Origin: Nocardia amikacinitolerans NBRC 108937
Lineage (GTDB): Bacteria; Actinomycetota; Actinomycetes; Mycobacteriales; Mycobacteriaceae
Assembly: GCF_001612615.1 (NCBI RefSeq)
Contig: NZ_BDAU01000031.1
Span: 62,001-126,000 of the forward strand
Direction of reading: 5' to 3'
DNA length: 64,000 bases
Below the pieces are notes generated by a model, which did not search any database, was not told where the DNA came from, and worked only from the letters and a program-made list of their open reading frames with translations. Shown here in pieces: positions 48,872-57,217 of the stretch. Numbering within the stretch: the first letter of the stretch is position 1; each line of letters begins with the position of its first letter. The position numbers and the translations under genes were made by a program.

Positions 48872-48903
48872 ATATTCCACGTGGAGTATTTGGTGTGGAG
48901 TAT
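48872..48903. promoter_or_regulatory. Operator upstream of the PadR-MFS pair
   Basis: The near-perfect dyad ATATTCCACGTGGAGTAT (48872-48889) contains two half-sites GTGGAGTAT/ATATTCCAC. A third copy, GTGGAGTAT, follows at 48895-48903, 14 bp from the second. It is about 90-120 bp before the PadR ATG. The gap 48640-48990 holds no other gene. Confidence 0.65.
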
Positions 48904-48990
48904 GTCGGAGCCCGCGACTATCGTTCGCGTTCAGCTCGGCGGCTCGTCTCCCGCGGCGCGGCGGGATGGATTCCAGCGGGAGGTGATCAC

Positions 48991-49668
48991 ATGGGCCAGG
49001 TGCGTCCGGCATTGACCGCATTGGCGGTCGCCGTGCTCGCGCTGCTCGAGGAGCGGCCCATGCATCCGTACGAGATGTATCAGCTGCTGCTCCGGCGGGG
49101 CGAGGACCTGCTGGTCAAGCTGCGGCCCGGCTCGCTCTATCACACCGTCGCCCGGCTGGCCGATCAGGAACTGGTGCGCGCCGAGTGCGTCGACCGGGCG
49201 GGCAACCGGCCCGAGCGCACCACCTATCGGATCACCACGTCGGGCCGGGAAGCGTTGCGCGCCAGGCTCACCGAGATCCTGCGGTATCCCGCGCCGGAGT
49301 ATCCGCTGTTCCCGGTGGCGCTGGCCGAAGCGCACAACCTCCCCAAGGACGACGTGCTCACGCTGGTACGGGAACGCGTCGCGCACCTGCGGAACGATCT
49401 CGCCGATCTCGACACCATGGCCGACTGGGCCCGCACCCACGAGGTGGAGCGGCGCTACTGGATCGTGCTGCCCTACCTGCGCGCCACGCTCTCCGCGGAG
49501 CTCACGTGGCTGACCGGTTTCCTCGACGAATTGGCTTGCGGCGCACTGGAGTGGGAGAAGTTCGACGCGCGCACCGGTGCGCGGCTGGCCGGATCCGAAC
49601 ACCCCTGGGCCGACAATCCCCCGGAGCGACCGCCCGTGCCGCGGCGCTCGGCGGGGGCCACGTCGTGA
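48991..49668 (+). CDS. PadR-family transcriptional regulator
   Basis: 225 residues with the PadR winged helix at the N-terminus (LTALAVAVLALLEERPMHPY, EMYQLLLRRGEDLLVKLRPG, SLYHTVARLADQELVRAE) and a helical C-terminal domain (YWIVLPYLRATLSAELTWLT, GFLDELACG). The ATG at 48991 has GGGAGGTGATC just before it. It precedes an MFS exporter by overlap or 50 bp, the common PadR-pump pair, so a small toxic compound probably relieves repression. The dyad at 48872-48903 is a fitting operator. Confidence 0.9.
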   Translation: MGQVRPALTALAVAVLALLEERPMHPYEMYQLLLRRGEDLLVKLRPGSLYHTVARLADQELVRAECVDRAGNRPERTTYRITTSGREALRARLTEILRYPAPEYPLFPVALAEAHNLPKDDVLTLVRERVAHLRNDLADLDTMADWARTHEVERRYWIVLPYLRATLSAELTWLTGFLDELACGALEWEKFDARTGARLAGSEHPWADNPPERPPVPRRSAGATS

Positions 49669-49718
49669 CGGCGCCGAACGATCAGACTCGTCGACCCTCC
49701 TGGAGAGGAACGAAAACC

Positions 49719-51191
49719 GTGTCCACAGAACGCAACCCGTGGCCCGCGCTGCTGGCGCTCGTCGTCGGCTTCTTCATGATCCTGCTGGACATGACCATCG
49801 TCGCGGTCGCCAATCCGGCGATCATGCGGGATCTGCAAGCCGACATCTCCCAGGTCATCTGGGTGACCAGCGCCTACCTGCTGACCTACGCGGTGCCGCT
49901 GCTGGTGACCGGCAGGCTCGGTGATCGCTACGGTCCCAAGAACATCTACCTGATCGGGCTCGCGGTGTTCACCGCCGCGTCGCTGTGGTGCGGGCTGTCG
50001 CAGACGGTCGGCATGCTGATCGCCGCGCGCGCCGCGCAGGGTCTCGGCGCCGCGCTCATGACGCCGCAGACCATGGCGGTGATCACCCGCACCTTCGCGC
50101 CGGACAAGCGCGGCGCGGCCATGGGTCTGTGGGGCGGCGTGGCCGGCCTGGCCACCCTGGTCGGCCCGATTCTGGGCGGGGTGCTGGTCGACGGGTTGAG
50201 CTGGGAGTGGATCTTCATCGTCAACGTGCCGGTGGGCATCGTGGCCTTCGTGCTGGCGGTGTGGCTGGTGCCCGCGCTGCCGACGAGCCGGCACAAGTTC
50301 GATATTCCCGGCGTGTTGCTCAGCGGCGTCGGCATGTTCCTGCTGGTGTTCGGCATCCAGGAGGGCAACAGTTACGACTGGTCGCCGCGCATCTGGCTGA
50401 CGATCGGCGCGGGTCTGGTGGTGCTCGGGATCTTCGTGGTGAACCAGGCGCGCAACACCGGCGAGCCGCTGGTGCCGCTCGCCCTGTTCCGTGACCGCAA
50501 CTTCGCGCTGTCGAACGTGGCCATCGCCGCGATGGGCGCGACGGTGGTCTCGGTGATGGTGCCCGCCTACTTCTATCTGCAAGCGGTGCGGGAGTTGTCG
50601 CCGACCAGGTCGGCGCTGGTCTTCGCGCCCATGGCCATCGTGACCGGCGTCTTCGCGCCGTTCGTCGGCAAGTTCGCCGACCGGCTGCACCCGCGGATCG
50701 TGCCGACCCTCGGCTTCGCGCTGTTCGCGGTGTCGATCTTCTGGTGGTCGGTGATCATGACGCCGGACTCGAACCTCGCGTGGTTCCTGGTGGCGTCGGC
50801 GCTGGCCGGTTTCGCCAACGCCTGCATCTGGGCGCCGCTGGCCGCCACCGCCACCCACAACCTGCCCGTTCAGCAGGCCGGCGCGGGTGCGGGCATCTAC
50901 AACACCACCCGCCAGGTCGGTTCGGTCCTCGGCAGCGCCGCCATCGGCGCCCTGATCGCGGCCCGCATGTCCGCCAACGGACTCTCCGGCGGCGCGCCGA
51001 CCGCGGAAGGCGTCGGCCACGGCCCCATCCCCCCGCAGATCGTCGGCGAATTCAGCTCCGCCCTAAGCGAATCCATCCTCCTCCCCGCCGCCATCCTGCT
51101 GATCGGCGTCCTGGCCTCGGCCCTCTTCATCCGCCACGGCGCCGCAACCCCCACCGACGAACCCGCCAAGGTCGACACCGTCAAGGCCTGA
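49719..51191 (+). CDS. MFS drug/proton antiporter (DHA2/EmrB-QacA type)
   Basis: 490 residues with 14 likely transmembrane segments. Motif A is in VTGRLGDRYGPKNIYL, and motif C in GGVAGLATLVGPILGGVLVD. The N-terminal helix (ALLALVVGFFMILLDMTIVA) carries the DMTIV motif of DHA2. The GTG at 49719 has GGAGAGGA nearby, while GTG 49665 overlaps the padR stop and would add 18 residues; I prefer 49719. It is the probable target of the PadR regulator and exports an unidentified hydrophobic compound. Confidence 0.9.
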   Translation: MSTERNPWPALLALVVGFFMILLDMTIVAVANPAIMRDLQADISQVIWVTSAYLLTYAVPLLVTGRLGDRYGPKNIYLIGLAVFTAASLWCGLSQTVGMLIAARAAQGLGAALMTPQTMAVITRTFAPDKRGAAMGLWGGVAGLATLVGPILGGVLVDGLSWEWIFIVNVPVGIVAFVLAVWLVPALPTSRHKFDIPGVLLSGVGMFLLVFGIQEGNSYDWSPRIWLTIGAGLVVLGIFVVNQARNTGEPLVPLALFRDRNFALSNVAIAAMGATVVSVMVPAYFYLQAVRELSPTRSALVFAPMAIVTGVFAPFVGKFADRLHPRIVPTLGFALFAVSIFWWSVIMTPDSNLAWFLVASALAGFANACIWAPLAATATHNLPVQQAGAGAGIYNTTRQVGSVLGSAAIGALIAARMSANGLSGGAPTAEGVGHGPIPPQIVGEFSSALSESILLPAAILLIGVLASALFIRHGAATPTDEPAKVDTVKA

Positions 51192-51238
51192 CCCTGTGCC
51201 CGGCCGTCGCATCGCCGCGCCGCGTGGGGATGCGACGG

Positions 51239-51437
51239 TCACCGGACGAGCCCGGAAAGACGTTCCCAATCCACCTTCAAACGCACCGGCATATCGATGA
51301 CCTCGGCCCCGCCCGGCTCCAGCACGAGGTGCGGCCGGTACTGCGTCAGCGCATGGCCCAGTACGAAGACCTCGATCGAGTCGACCCGGTTGTCCGCGAT
51401 CCAGACGTCGCGGACATGTGCGCCCCTTGGGATAGGC
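51239..51437 (-). pseudogene. Uma2-like protein C-terminal remnant
   Basis: About 60 codons without a start: RDVWIADNRVDSIEVFVLGH, then ALTQYRPHLVLEPGG and MPVRLKVDWERLSGLVR before a stop at 51239. This resembles the C-terminal end of Uma2 (DUF820) proteins, PD-(D/E)XK-fold enzymes of unknown role. The catalytic part would lie upstream but is missing, and an AT-rich segment with direct repeats begins there. The call rests on pattern memory and is tentative. Confidence 0.35.
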
Positions 51438-51481
51438 CAACTACCTGGACAGACCCTATCCGCAGGTCTCCTGCGAACTCT

Positions 51482-51515
51482 ATTGCTTTCAGTGAACACA
51501 ATTGATTTCAGTGAA
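51482..51515. repeat. 19-bp-spaced direct repeat in a low-GC patch
   Basis: ATTGCTTTCAGTGAA (51482-51496) and ATTGATTTCAGTGAA (51501-51515) are 14/15 identical. The patch 51480-51530 is much richer in A and T than its neighbours. It stands between the Uma2-like remnant and the molybdoenzyme gene, so it may mark an excision or insertion scar or be an operator of the now incomplete gene. Confidence 0.6.
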
Positions 51516-51555
51516 GAATATTGCGTCCGATGCGGGATGGGGGCGCCGGTTCGGG

Positions 51556-53331
51556 TCAGCCGATGGTGAGGGTGAGGGTGGGGTGGCCGGTGGCGCCGTC
51601 GGGGATGACGTCGCGGCGGTCGGCGGTTTGAGTTTCGCCGGTGCCGTCGGTGGCGCGGGCGCGGAGGGTGTGGGTGCCGGGAGTGGCGTCCCAGTCGTAG
51701 ACCCATTGGCGCCAGGTGTCGATGGACTGTTCGGTGGACAGGCGGGCGGGGCGCCAGTCGCCGTTGTCGATCTGCACCTCGACGGCGGTGATGCCGCGGT
51801 GCTGGGCCCAGGCCACGCCGGCGACGGGGATGCGGCCTGGTGGTCTGCGGACGCGCCCGCGCGGCGTGTCGATGCGGGTGCCGGTCTTGATCGGGCCGTG
51901 GGCCGACCAGCCGCGGCGGGTCCAGTAGGCGGTGGCGCGGTCGAATCGGGTGACCTCGAGTTCGGTCACCCATTTGGTGGCCGAGACGTAGCCGTAGAGG
52001 CCGGGCACCACCAGCCGGGCCGGGTAGCCGTGCGAGACCGGCAGCGGTTCGCCGTTCATGCCGACCGCGAGCAGGGCGTCGCGGCCGTCGGTGAGCACGG
52101 CCAACGGGCTGCCCGCCGTCCAGCCGTCCTTGCTGCGGGAGAGCACCATGTCGGCGTCGGGATGCGGACCGGCCTCGGCGAGCAATTCGTCGAGGCGGTA
52201 GCCGCGCCACAGGGCGTTGCCGATCAGGTCGCCGTTCACCGGATTCGACACGCAGGCCAGCGTGATCAGCCGCTCCACGACCGGCCGCTCTGCGAGATCC
52301 GCCCAGCCGATACTGATTTCGCGGTCCACCATGCCGTGGATGCGCAGCGACCAGTCCTCGATCGACACCTGCGGCAGGAACAGCGCGGTGTCGATCCGAT
52401 AGAAGTCGTCGTTGGCGGTGATGTAGGGCGTCAGCCCCGGCACCCGCAGATCGGCGTCGGGCAGCAACGAGATCCCCGGCTCGGTCGGCCGCGGCAAGAC
52501 CACCGCCGCCCGCTCCCCGGAAACGTCTCCGCGCCGCACTCCGAACAACCGGCCACCCACCCCGGCCGCCACCGCCAGACCCCCGGTAATCGCCAGGCCC
52601 CGCAACAGATCCCGCCGCTGCGGTTCCACCGCGGTCCGCGCGGCCGCAGCAGGACCGGTTCCAGCATCCGCGTCGGCCTGCGAATCCGCCGAAGGGGATA
52701 TGGCCTCGGCGTGGGCGGCGGGCGCAGCAGGTCCTGCGGTCCCACCGATGGCAGCACCGTCCGAGTGTGGCTGCGCGCCAATGGTTTCCGGCGGAGCGGC
52801 CAGGGACTCGGCGGGGCCTTGGTGAACCTGCGGGGACGGCGGTGGAGCGGGGGTGCGGCCGGATTGTGCCTTGTCCGGCGCAGATGGTGCGGTTGTCGCG
52901 CCCTGGAACGCATCCGCGATCTGCTCGGTCAGCACGCGGAGCGCGTAAATGCCTGCGGCAACGCCGATTACGGTCGGTAGCGCGGCGAGAAAACCGTACC
53001 GCTCGGCGGCGAGGAAGGCGGCGATCAAGCCGAAGAAGACGAGCAGCGTGGAGCCGGTCGCCCGGTCGACGCGTTCGAGTGCGCCGGCGAGCCCCGCGAC
53101 GAGAACCGCGACAATCCCCATGCAAACGAACAGCACCGTCTTGTCCGCGGTGCCGAACGTGCTGATCGCCCATTCGCGCAGGCCATCGGGAGTCCGGTCG
53201 ACAACGGTCGAGCCGAGCACATACATCGGCGCGCTCTCGGACCGAATGAACGCCGCGAACAGCTCCGCCACACCCATTGCCAGCCCGGCGGACAGTATCC
53301 CGGCAGCCACCCGCCACCGCAGTACGGCCAT
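51556..53331 (-). CDS. Membrane-anchored sulfite oxidase-type molybdopterin oxidoreductase
   Basis: 591 residues. About 150 N-terminal residues contain four hydrophobic segments (AAGILSAGLAMGVAELFAAF, TVLFVCMGIVAVLVAGLAGA, STLLVFFGLIAAFLAAERYG, ALPTVIGVAAGIYALRVLTE), followed by a Pro/Ala-rich linker. The sulfite oxidase fold then shows LACVSNPV with the molybdenum-binding cysteine (near residue 360), GYPARLVVPGLYGYVSATKW, and a C-terminal Mo-co dimerisation domain (WAQHRGITAVEVQIDNGDWR). The physiological substrate is unknown; the family reduces or oxidises sulfite, sulfoxides or other small molecules. A second hydrophobic patch near RRDLLRG may be a Tat-like signal. Confidence 0.9.
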   Translation of the reverse strand: MAVLRWRVAAGILSAGLAMGVAELFAAFIRSESAPMYVLGSTVVDRTPDGLREWAISTFGTADKTVLFVCMGIVAVLVAGLAGALERVDRATGSTLLVFFGLIAAFLAAERYGFLAALPTVIGVAAGIYALRVLTEQIADAFQGATTAPSAPDKAQSGRTPAPPPSPQVHQGPAESLAAPPETIGAQPHSDGAAIGGTAGPAAPAAHAEAISPSADSQADADAGTGPAAAARTAVEPQRRDLLRGLAITGGLAVAAGVGGRLFGVRRGDVSGERAAVVLPRPTEPGISLLPDADLRVPGLTPYITANDDFYRIDTALFLPQVSIEDWSLRIHGMVDREISIGWADLAERPVVERLITLACVSNPVNGDLIGNALWRGYRLDELLAEAGPHPDADMVLSRSKDGWTAGSPLAVLTDGRDALLAVGMNGEPLPVSHGYPARLVVPGLYGYVSATKWVTELEVTRFDRATAYWTRRGWSAHGPIKTGTRIDTPRGRVRRPPGRIPVAGVAWAQHRGITAVEVQIDNGDWRPARLSTEQSIDTWRQWVYDWDATPGTHTLRARATDGTGETQTADRRDVIPDGATGHPTLTLTIG

Positions 53332-53372
53332 GCCGCGAGCCTACTGCGCCCACCCCGCCCGCGCTCGGCCGT

Positions 53373-53465
53373 CTATTCCTTGTGCTTGCGGTAGTAGCGC
53401 GCCACGCGGACGCGGTTTCCGCAGCGGTCGGGGGAGCACCAGCGGCGTTTGGGGTGGGCGGGAGC
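53373..53465 (-). pseudogene. CGNR zinc-finger regulator C-terminal remnant
   Basis: The 3' end of a CGNR-type transcription factor: AHPKRRWCSPDRCGNRVRVA, then RYYRKHKE and a stop at 53373. The rest of the gene is missing: upstream bases run directly into the fadD15 terminator. The first zinc cysteine pair is not present. It is a fragment of about 30 codons, not a functional gene. Confidence 0.6.
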
Positions 53466-53489
53466 CGAGCCGGCCCCCACGCAACGCGA

Positions 53490-53529
53490 AAGGCGCTGCC
53501 CGCGAGCCGAACTCGCGAACAGCGCCCTT
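53490..53529 (-). terminator. Two-stem terminator of fadD15
   Basis: Outer arms GGCGCTG (53492-53498) and CAGCGCC (53520-53526) and inner arms GCGAG (53502-53506) and CTCGC (53512-53516) form one nested hairpin. It lies 15 bp downstream of the fadD15 stop on the minus strand, and TTTCG follows it there. A good terminator, although its U-tract is short. Confidence 0.7.
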
Positions 53530-53543
53530 CGGCGATCAGCCGA

Positions 53544-55337
53544 TCAGCTGTAGATCTTCTCCACCTCGGTGGCGTACTGCTTCATCACGACGGCGCGCTT
53601 GAGCGACATCTTCGGGGTGAGCTCGCCGCCCTCCTGGGTCCAGTCGACCGCGAGGATGCGGGTCTTCTTGATCTGCTCGGCGTGCGAGACCTTCTTGTTG
53701 GTCTCGGCGATCGCGGCGTCGATCTCGGCGACCAGCTCGGCGTTCTCGATCAGCTTCTCGATCGGGGTGTCGGCGGGCAGGCCGTGCCGTTCCTTCCAGC
53801 CGGGCAGCGCCTCCGGGTCGAGGGTGATCAGCGCGCCGATGAACGGCTGACCGTCGCCGACCACCATCACCTGGCTGATCAGCGGGTGCGCCCGCAGCGA
53901 GTCCTCGAGCAGCGCGGGGGAGACGTTCTTGCCGCCCGCGGTGACGATGATTTCCTTCTTACGGCCGGTGATGGTGACGAAGCCGTCGGCGTCGATGGCG
54001 CCGAGGTCGCCGGTCTTGAACCAGCCGTCCTCGAAGGCGTCCTCGGTGGCCTCGGCGTTGCCCCAGTAGCCGCCGAACACCACCGAGCCGCGCAGCAGCA
54101 GCTCGCCGTCCTCGGCGATCTTGGCGGCGTGGCCCTCGATCGGACGGCCGACGGAGCCGACCCGGATCTGCTCGGGGGTGTTCACGGTGATGGCGGCCGT
54201 GGTCTCGGTGAGGCCGTAGCCCTCGTAGATGGTCACGCCGACGCCGCGGAAGAAGTGGCCGAGGCGCGCGCCGAGCGGGCCGCCGCCGGAGACGGCCGCC
54301 TCGCACCGACCGCCGAGCGCCGCCCGCAGCTTGCTGTAGACCAGCTTGTCGAAGACGGTGTGCTTGAGCTTGAGCACCAGGCCAGGCCCGCCGTTGTCGA
54401 GCGCCTCGCTGTAGGCGATGGCGGTGTCGGCGGCGGCGTCGAAGATCTTGCCCTTGCCGCCGTCGTGCGCCTTCTGCTTGGAGGCGTTGAACACCTTCTC
54501 GAAGACGCGCGGCACCGAGAGGATGAAGTGCGGCCGGTAGCTGCCGAACTGGTCGACAAGGGTGGACCAGTCGGAGGTGTGCGCGACGATCACCTTGGCG
54601 TCGAACGCCGTCAGCGCCACCGCGCGCGCGAACACGTGCGCGAGCGGCAGGAACATCAGGGTCTTCTTGCCCTCGGTGATGTACTTCTTCAGCGCGATCC
54701 GGTCGGACTTGGATTCCGCGTAGAGGTTCGCGTGGGTGAGCATGACGCCCTTGGGGCGGCCCGTGGTGCCCGAGGTGTAGATCAGGGTGGCGGGCGAGGC
54801 GGCGCCGACCTGCGCGCGGCGGTCGTGCACGGCCTGGTCGTCCAGCCCGGCGCCGCGGGCGATCAGCTCGTCGACGGCGCCCTTGTCGATCTGCAGGGTT
54901 TCCCGCAGCTCGGGCAGCGAGCCCGCCTCGATCTCGTCGATGGTGGCGCGGTGCTTGTCGTTGTCGACGACGAGCAGCTTGGTCGCCGAGTCCTGCAGGA
55001 TCCACTTGGCCTGCTCGGCGGCCGAGCTGTCGTAGATGGCGACGGTGCAGCCACCCGCCGCCCAGATGGCGAAGTCGAGCACGGCCCACTCGTACCGCGT
55101 GGGGGCCATGATGGCGACCCGGTCGCCGAGTTCGATGCCGGAGGCGATGATGCCCTTGGCCACGCCGGTGACGGTTGTGGCGAACTCCGCCGCCGTGACG
55201 TCGCGCCACCCGCCGCTGCCGTTCGGCACATTGAACAGCACCGCGTTCGGCGTCTGCTCGGCGTGGCGGAAGACGTTGTCGGAATTGTTCGCGTCATCCG
55301 GAATGGTGTAGGAAGCCGGGACTTCGAACTCTCGCAT
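53544..55337 (-). CDS. fadD15: Long-chain fatty acyl-CoA ligase (FadD15-like)
   Basis: A 597-residue AMP-forming long-chain acyl-CoA synthetase. Motifs: LIYTSGTTGRPKGVMLTHAN, YGLTETTAAITVN, GWFKTGDLGAIDADGFVTIT, GRKKEIIVTAGGKNVSP, and the C-terminal catalytic lysine in LTPKMSLKRAVV. The size matches FadD15 (Rv2187, 600 residues). It activates long-chain fatty acids for lipid synthesis or breakdown. The ATG at 55337 is used. The palindrome at 55358-55371 stands just upstream, so a TetR-type fatty-acid regulator could control it. Confidence 0.93.
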   Translation of the reverse strand: MREFEVPASYTIPDDANNSDNVFRHAEQTPNAVLFNVPNGSGGWRDVTAAEFATTVTGVAKGIIASGIELGDRVAIMAPTRYEWAVLDFAIWAAGGCTVAIYDSSAAEQAKWILQDSATKLLVVDNDKHRATIDEIEAGSLPELRETLQIDKGAVDELIARGAGLDDQAVHDRRAQVGAASPATLIYTSGTTGRPKGVMLTHANLYAESKSDRIALKKYITEGKKTLMFLPLAHVFARAVALTAFDAKVIVAHTSDWSTLVDQFGSYRPHFILSVPRVFEKVFNASKQKAHDGGKGKIFDAAADTAIAYSEALDNGGPGLVLKLKHTVFDKLVYSKLRAALGGRCEAAVSGGGPLGARLGHFFRGVGVTIYEGYGLTETTAAITVNTPEQIRVGSVGRPIEGHAAKIAEDGELLLRGSVVFGGYWGNAEATEDAFEDGWFKTGDLGAIDADGFVTITGRKKEIIVTAGGKNVSPALLEDSLRAHPLISQVMVVGDGQPFIGALITLDPEALPGWKERHGLPADTPIEKLIENAELVAEIDAAIAETNKKVSHAEQIKKTRILAVDWTQEGGELTPKMSLKRAVVMKQYATEVEKIYS

Positions 55338-55357
55338 CAGTGCCCTTCCACGTGGGT

Positions 55358-55371
55358 TTACTCGCCAGTAA
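55358..55371. promoter_or_regulatory. TTACT-N4-AGTAA palindrome before fadD15
   Basis: A perfect 5-bp inverted repeat, TTACT (55358-55362) and AGTAA (55367-55371), around CGCC, 21-34 bp upstream of the fadD15 start. Such short dyads with a 4-bp centre are typical of TetR-type fatty-acid regulators; the regulator is not identified. The rest of the gap up to 55463 holds nothing else. Confidence 0.5.
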
Positions 55372-55463
55372 TCTACGACACCTTGTGCCGGGCTGTGTCA
55401 TCGACTACCGAAAATCTCGCTGCTCGGTAATCGGTCGACACTTCCAGGACTCTTTTTGTCGTC

Positions 55464-56381
55464 TTATCCTAGGTCGCTCGCCGACACCGGCTGGACGGCA
55501 TCGCGCAGGAAATCGGATAGTTCGCGCAGCGCGACGGCGGCGGGACGGAACAGTCCGGCCTGCAGTTGCGCGACGTGCCATAGCCCGCGGCTCTCGGTGA
55601 ACCGCACGTGCACGCCGGCGCCGCGCAGCGCCGCGACCAGCGCGACGCACTGCGCGTGCAGCAGCTCGCTGACGTCGACCTGGACGTAGGTCGGCGGCAG
55701 CCCGTGCAGCACCCCGCGCAGCGGCGCGTAGCGGGGATCGTTCACGTCGCCGTCGCCGAGGTAGGCGGCGGCGCAGGCGCGCGACCACGCCTTGTTGATC
55801 ACCGTGTCGCCGTCGCGATCGGGGATCTCGTTGGGATCGGTCCACGGTGCGATCAGCCCGAGCGCGGCCGGTGTCATCCCGTGCTCGGCGATCAACCGCT
55901 GGGCGGTGGCCATGCTCAGGCCGCCGCCCGCCGAATCGCCCGCGACGGCGATCCGGTCGGGGCGAAAACCCTTCTCCGACACCAGTTCCAGGAACGCGGC
56001 GACCGCGTCCTCCAGGCCCGTCGGGAACGGGTGTTCCGGCGCCATCCGGTAGTCGAGGACGTACACCGCGCTGCCGGTGTCGCGGGCCAGCCGCGCCGCC
56101 AGTGCGCGATGGGTGGCCATCGAGCCGACCGCGTAACCACCGCCGTGCAGGTAGAGCACGGCGGTGGTCGGGTTGGTCGAGTCCGCGATGTGCAGTTCGG
56201 CAGGACGAGCGCCGAGCCGCGTCTTGCGCACCGTGACGCCGGAGGGCATCAATTGCAGCGGCGCACCGAGATCCATCAGCTTGCGCTGCACCGTGAACGG
56301 CAGTCGAGCGTTCAGCATCAACCGGAACACCGGCTTCAGCAGCACGCGGCCGACGGGCAGCGGAATATCGAACTCTCGCAT
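55464..56381 (-). CDS. Hormone-sensitive-lipase-type alpha/beta hydrolase (LipR-like)
   Basis: 305 residues. The oxyanion motif HGGGYAVGS is at residues 79-87, the nucleophile motif GDSAGGG has Ser150, the acid lies in the DVSELLHAQ stretch and the His in GLWHVAQ. It is the HSL/LipH family. It lies directly after the SDR and monooxygenase genes, which together match mymA-lipR-sadH of M. tuberculosis (Rv3083-Rv3085) in composition. It probably hydrolyses esters made or handled by the monooxygenase. Gap to the SDR 5 bp. Confidence 0.9.
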   Translation of the reverse strand: MREFDIPLPVGRVLLKPVFRLMLNARLPFTVQRKLMDLGAPLQLMPSGVTVRKTRLGARPAELHIADSTNPTTAVLYLHGGGYAVGSMATHRALAARLARDTGSAVYVLDYRMAPEHPFPTGLEDAVAAFLELVSEKGFRPDRIAVAGDSAGGGLSMATAQRLIAEHGMTPAALGLIAPWTDPNEIPDRDGDTVINKAWSRACAAAYLGDGDVNDPRYAPLRGVLHGLPPTYVQVDVSELLHAQCVALVAALRGAGVHVRFTESRGLWHVAQLQAGLFRPAAVALRELSDFLRDAVQPVSASDLG

Positions 56382-56386
56382 GGTCG

Positions 56387-57217
56387 TCAGGGCAGGAAGG
56401 GCCGGTTCACCGCGGCGGCGATGCGCTGGTAGCCCGAGGCCGTGACGCGCACGAACATGTCGAGCAGCTTGGCCTCCCAGCCGATCAGCACCCGGCCGTG
56501 GCCCTTGCGGACGCCCTCGGTGATGGTCTGCGCGGCCATCTCGGGGGTGTGGATGGCCAGCTTCTTGTCGAACATGGACGCGGCGGACTTGCCGTCGATG
56601 CCTTCGGCGTAGGTGGCGTTGCGGGCCACCGCGGTCTTGATGCCGCCCGGGTGCACGCAGGTGACCTTGACCGGGTGCTTGCCGACCAGCATCTCCTGGC
56701 GCAGCGACTCGGTGAAGCCGCGCACCGCGAATTTGGCCGAGTTGTAAGCGCTTTGGCCAGGCACGGCGATCAGGCCGAACAGGCTGGACACGTTGACCAC
56801 GTGCCCGTCGCCGGACTCGATGAGCATCGGCAGGAACGCCTTGGTGCCGTTGACGACCCCCCAGAAGTCGACGTCCATGATCCGCTCGATGTCCTTGAAC
56901 TCCGAGCGGAGGACCTCGCCGTGGAAGGCGATGCCCGCGTTGTTGTAGACCTGGTGCACCACGCCGAAGTGCGCCTTCACGGCGTCGGCGTAGAGCAGCA
57001 CCGCCTCGCGCTCTGCCACGTTCAGCCGATCGGACTTGACCTTCGCGCCGAGCTGTTCGCAGCGGCGCACCGTCTCGGCGAGGCCCTCGGTGTCGATGTC
57101 GGAGAGCGCGAGCTTGGCGCCGCGCTTGGCCAGGTTCTCGGCCAGCGCGCGGCCGATGCCGGAGCCTGCTCCGGTGATGACACAGACCTTGTTCTGGAAG
57201 TAAGCGTCGTTGCTCAC
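56387..57217 (-). CDS. Short-chain dehydrogenase/reductase (SadH-like)
   Basis: 276 residues. The cofactor motif GAGSGIGRALAENLA is at about 16-30, NNAG at 92-95, Ser144/145 in NVSSLFGLI and the YxxxK pair Tyr158/Lys162. The C-terminus adds LLDMFVRVTASGYQRI. The ATG at 57217 is 3 bp from the monooxygenase stop (overlap). It is probably an alcohol or keto-ester dehydrogenase acting with the monooxygenase; the substrate is unknown. Confidence 0.92.
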   Translation of the reverse strand: MSNDAYFQNKVCVITGAGSGIGRALAENLAKRGAKLALSDIDTEGLAETVRRCEQLGAKVKSDRLNVAEREAVLLYADAVKAHFGVVHQVYNNAGIAFHGEVLRSEFKDIERIMDVDFWGVVNGTKAFLPMLIESGDGHVVNVSSLFGLIAVPGQSAYNSAKFAVRGFTESLRQEMLVGKHPVKVTCVHPGGIKTAVARNATYAEGIDGKSAASMFDKKLAIHTPEMAAQTITEGVRKGHGRVLIGWEAKLLDMFVRVTASGYQRIAAAVNRPFLP

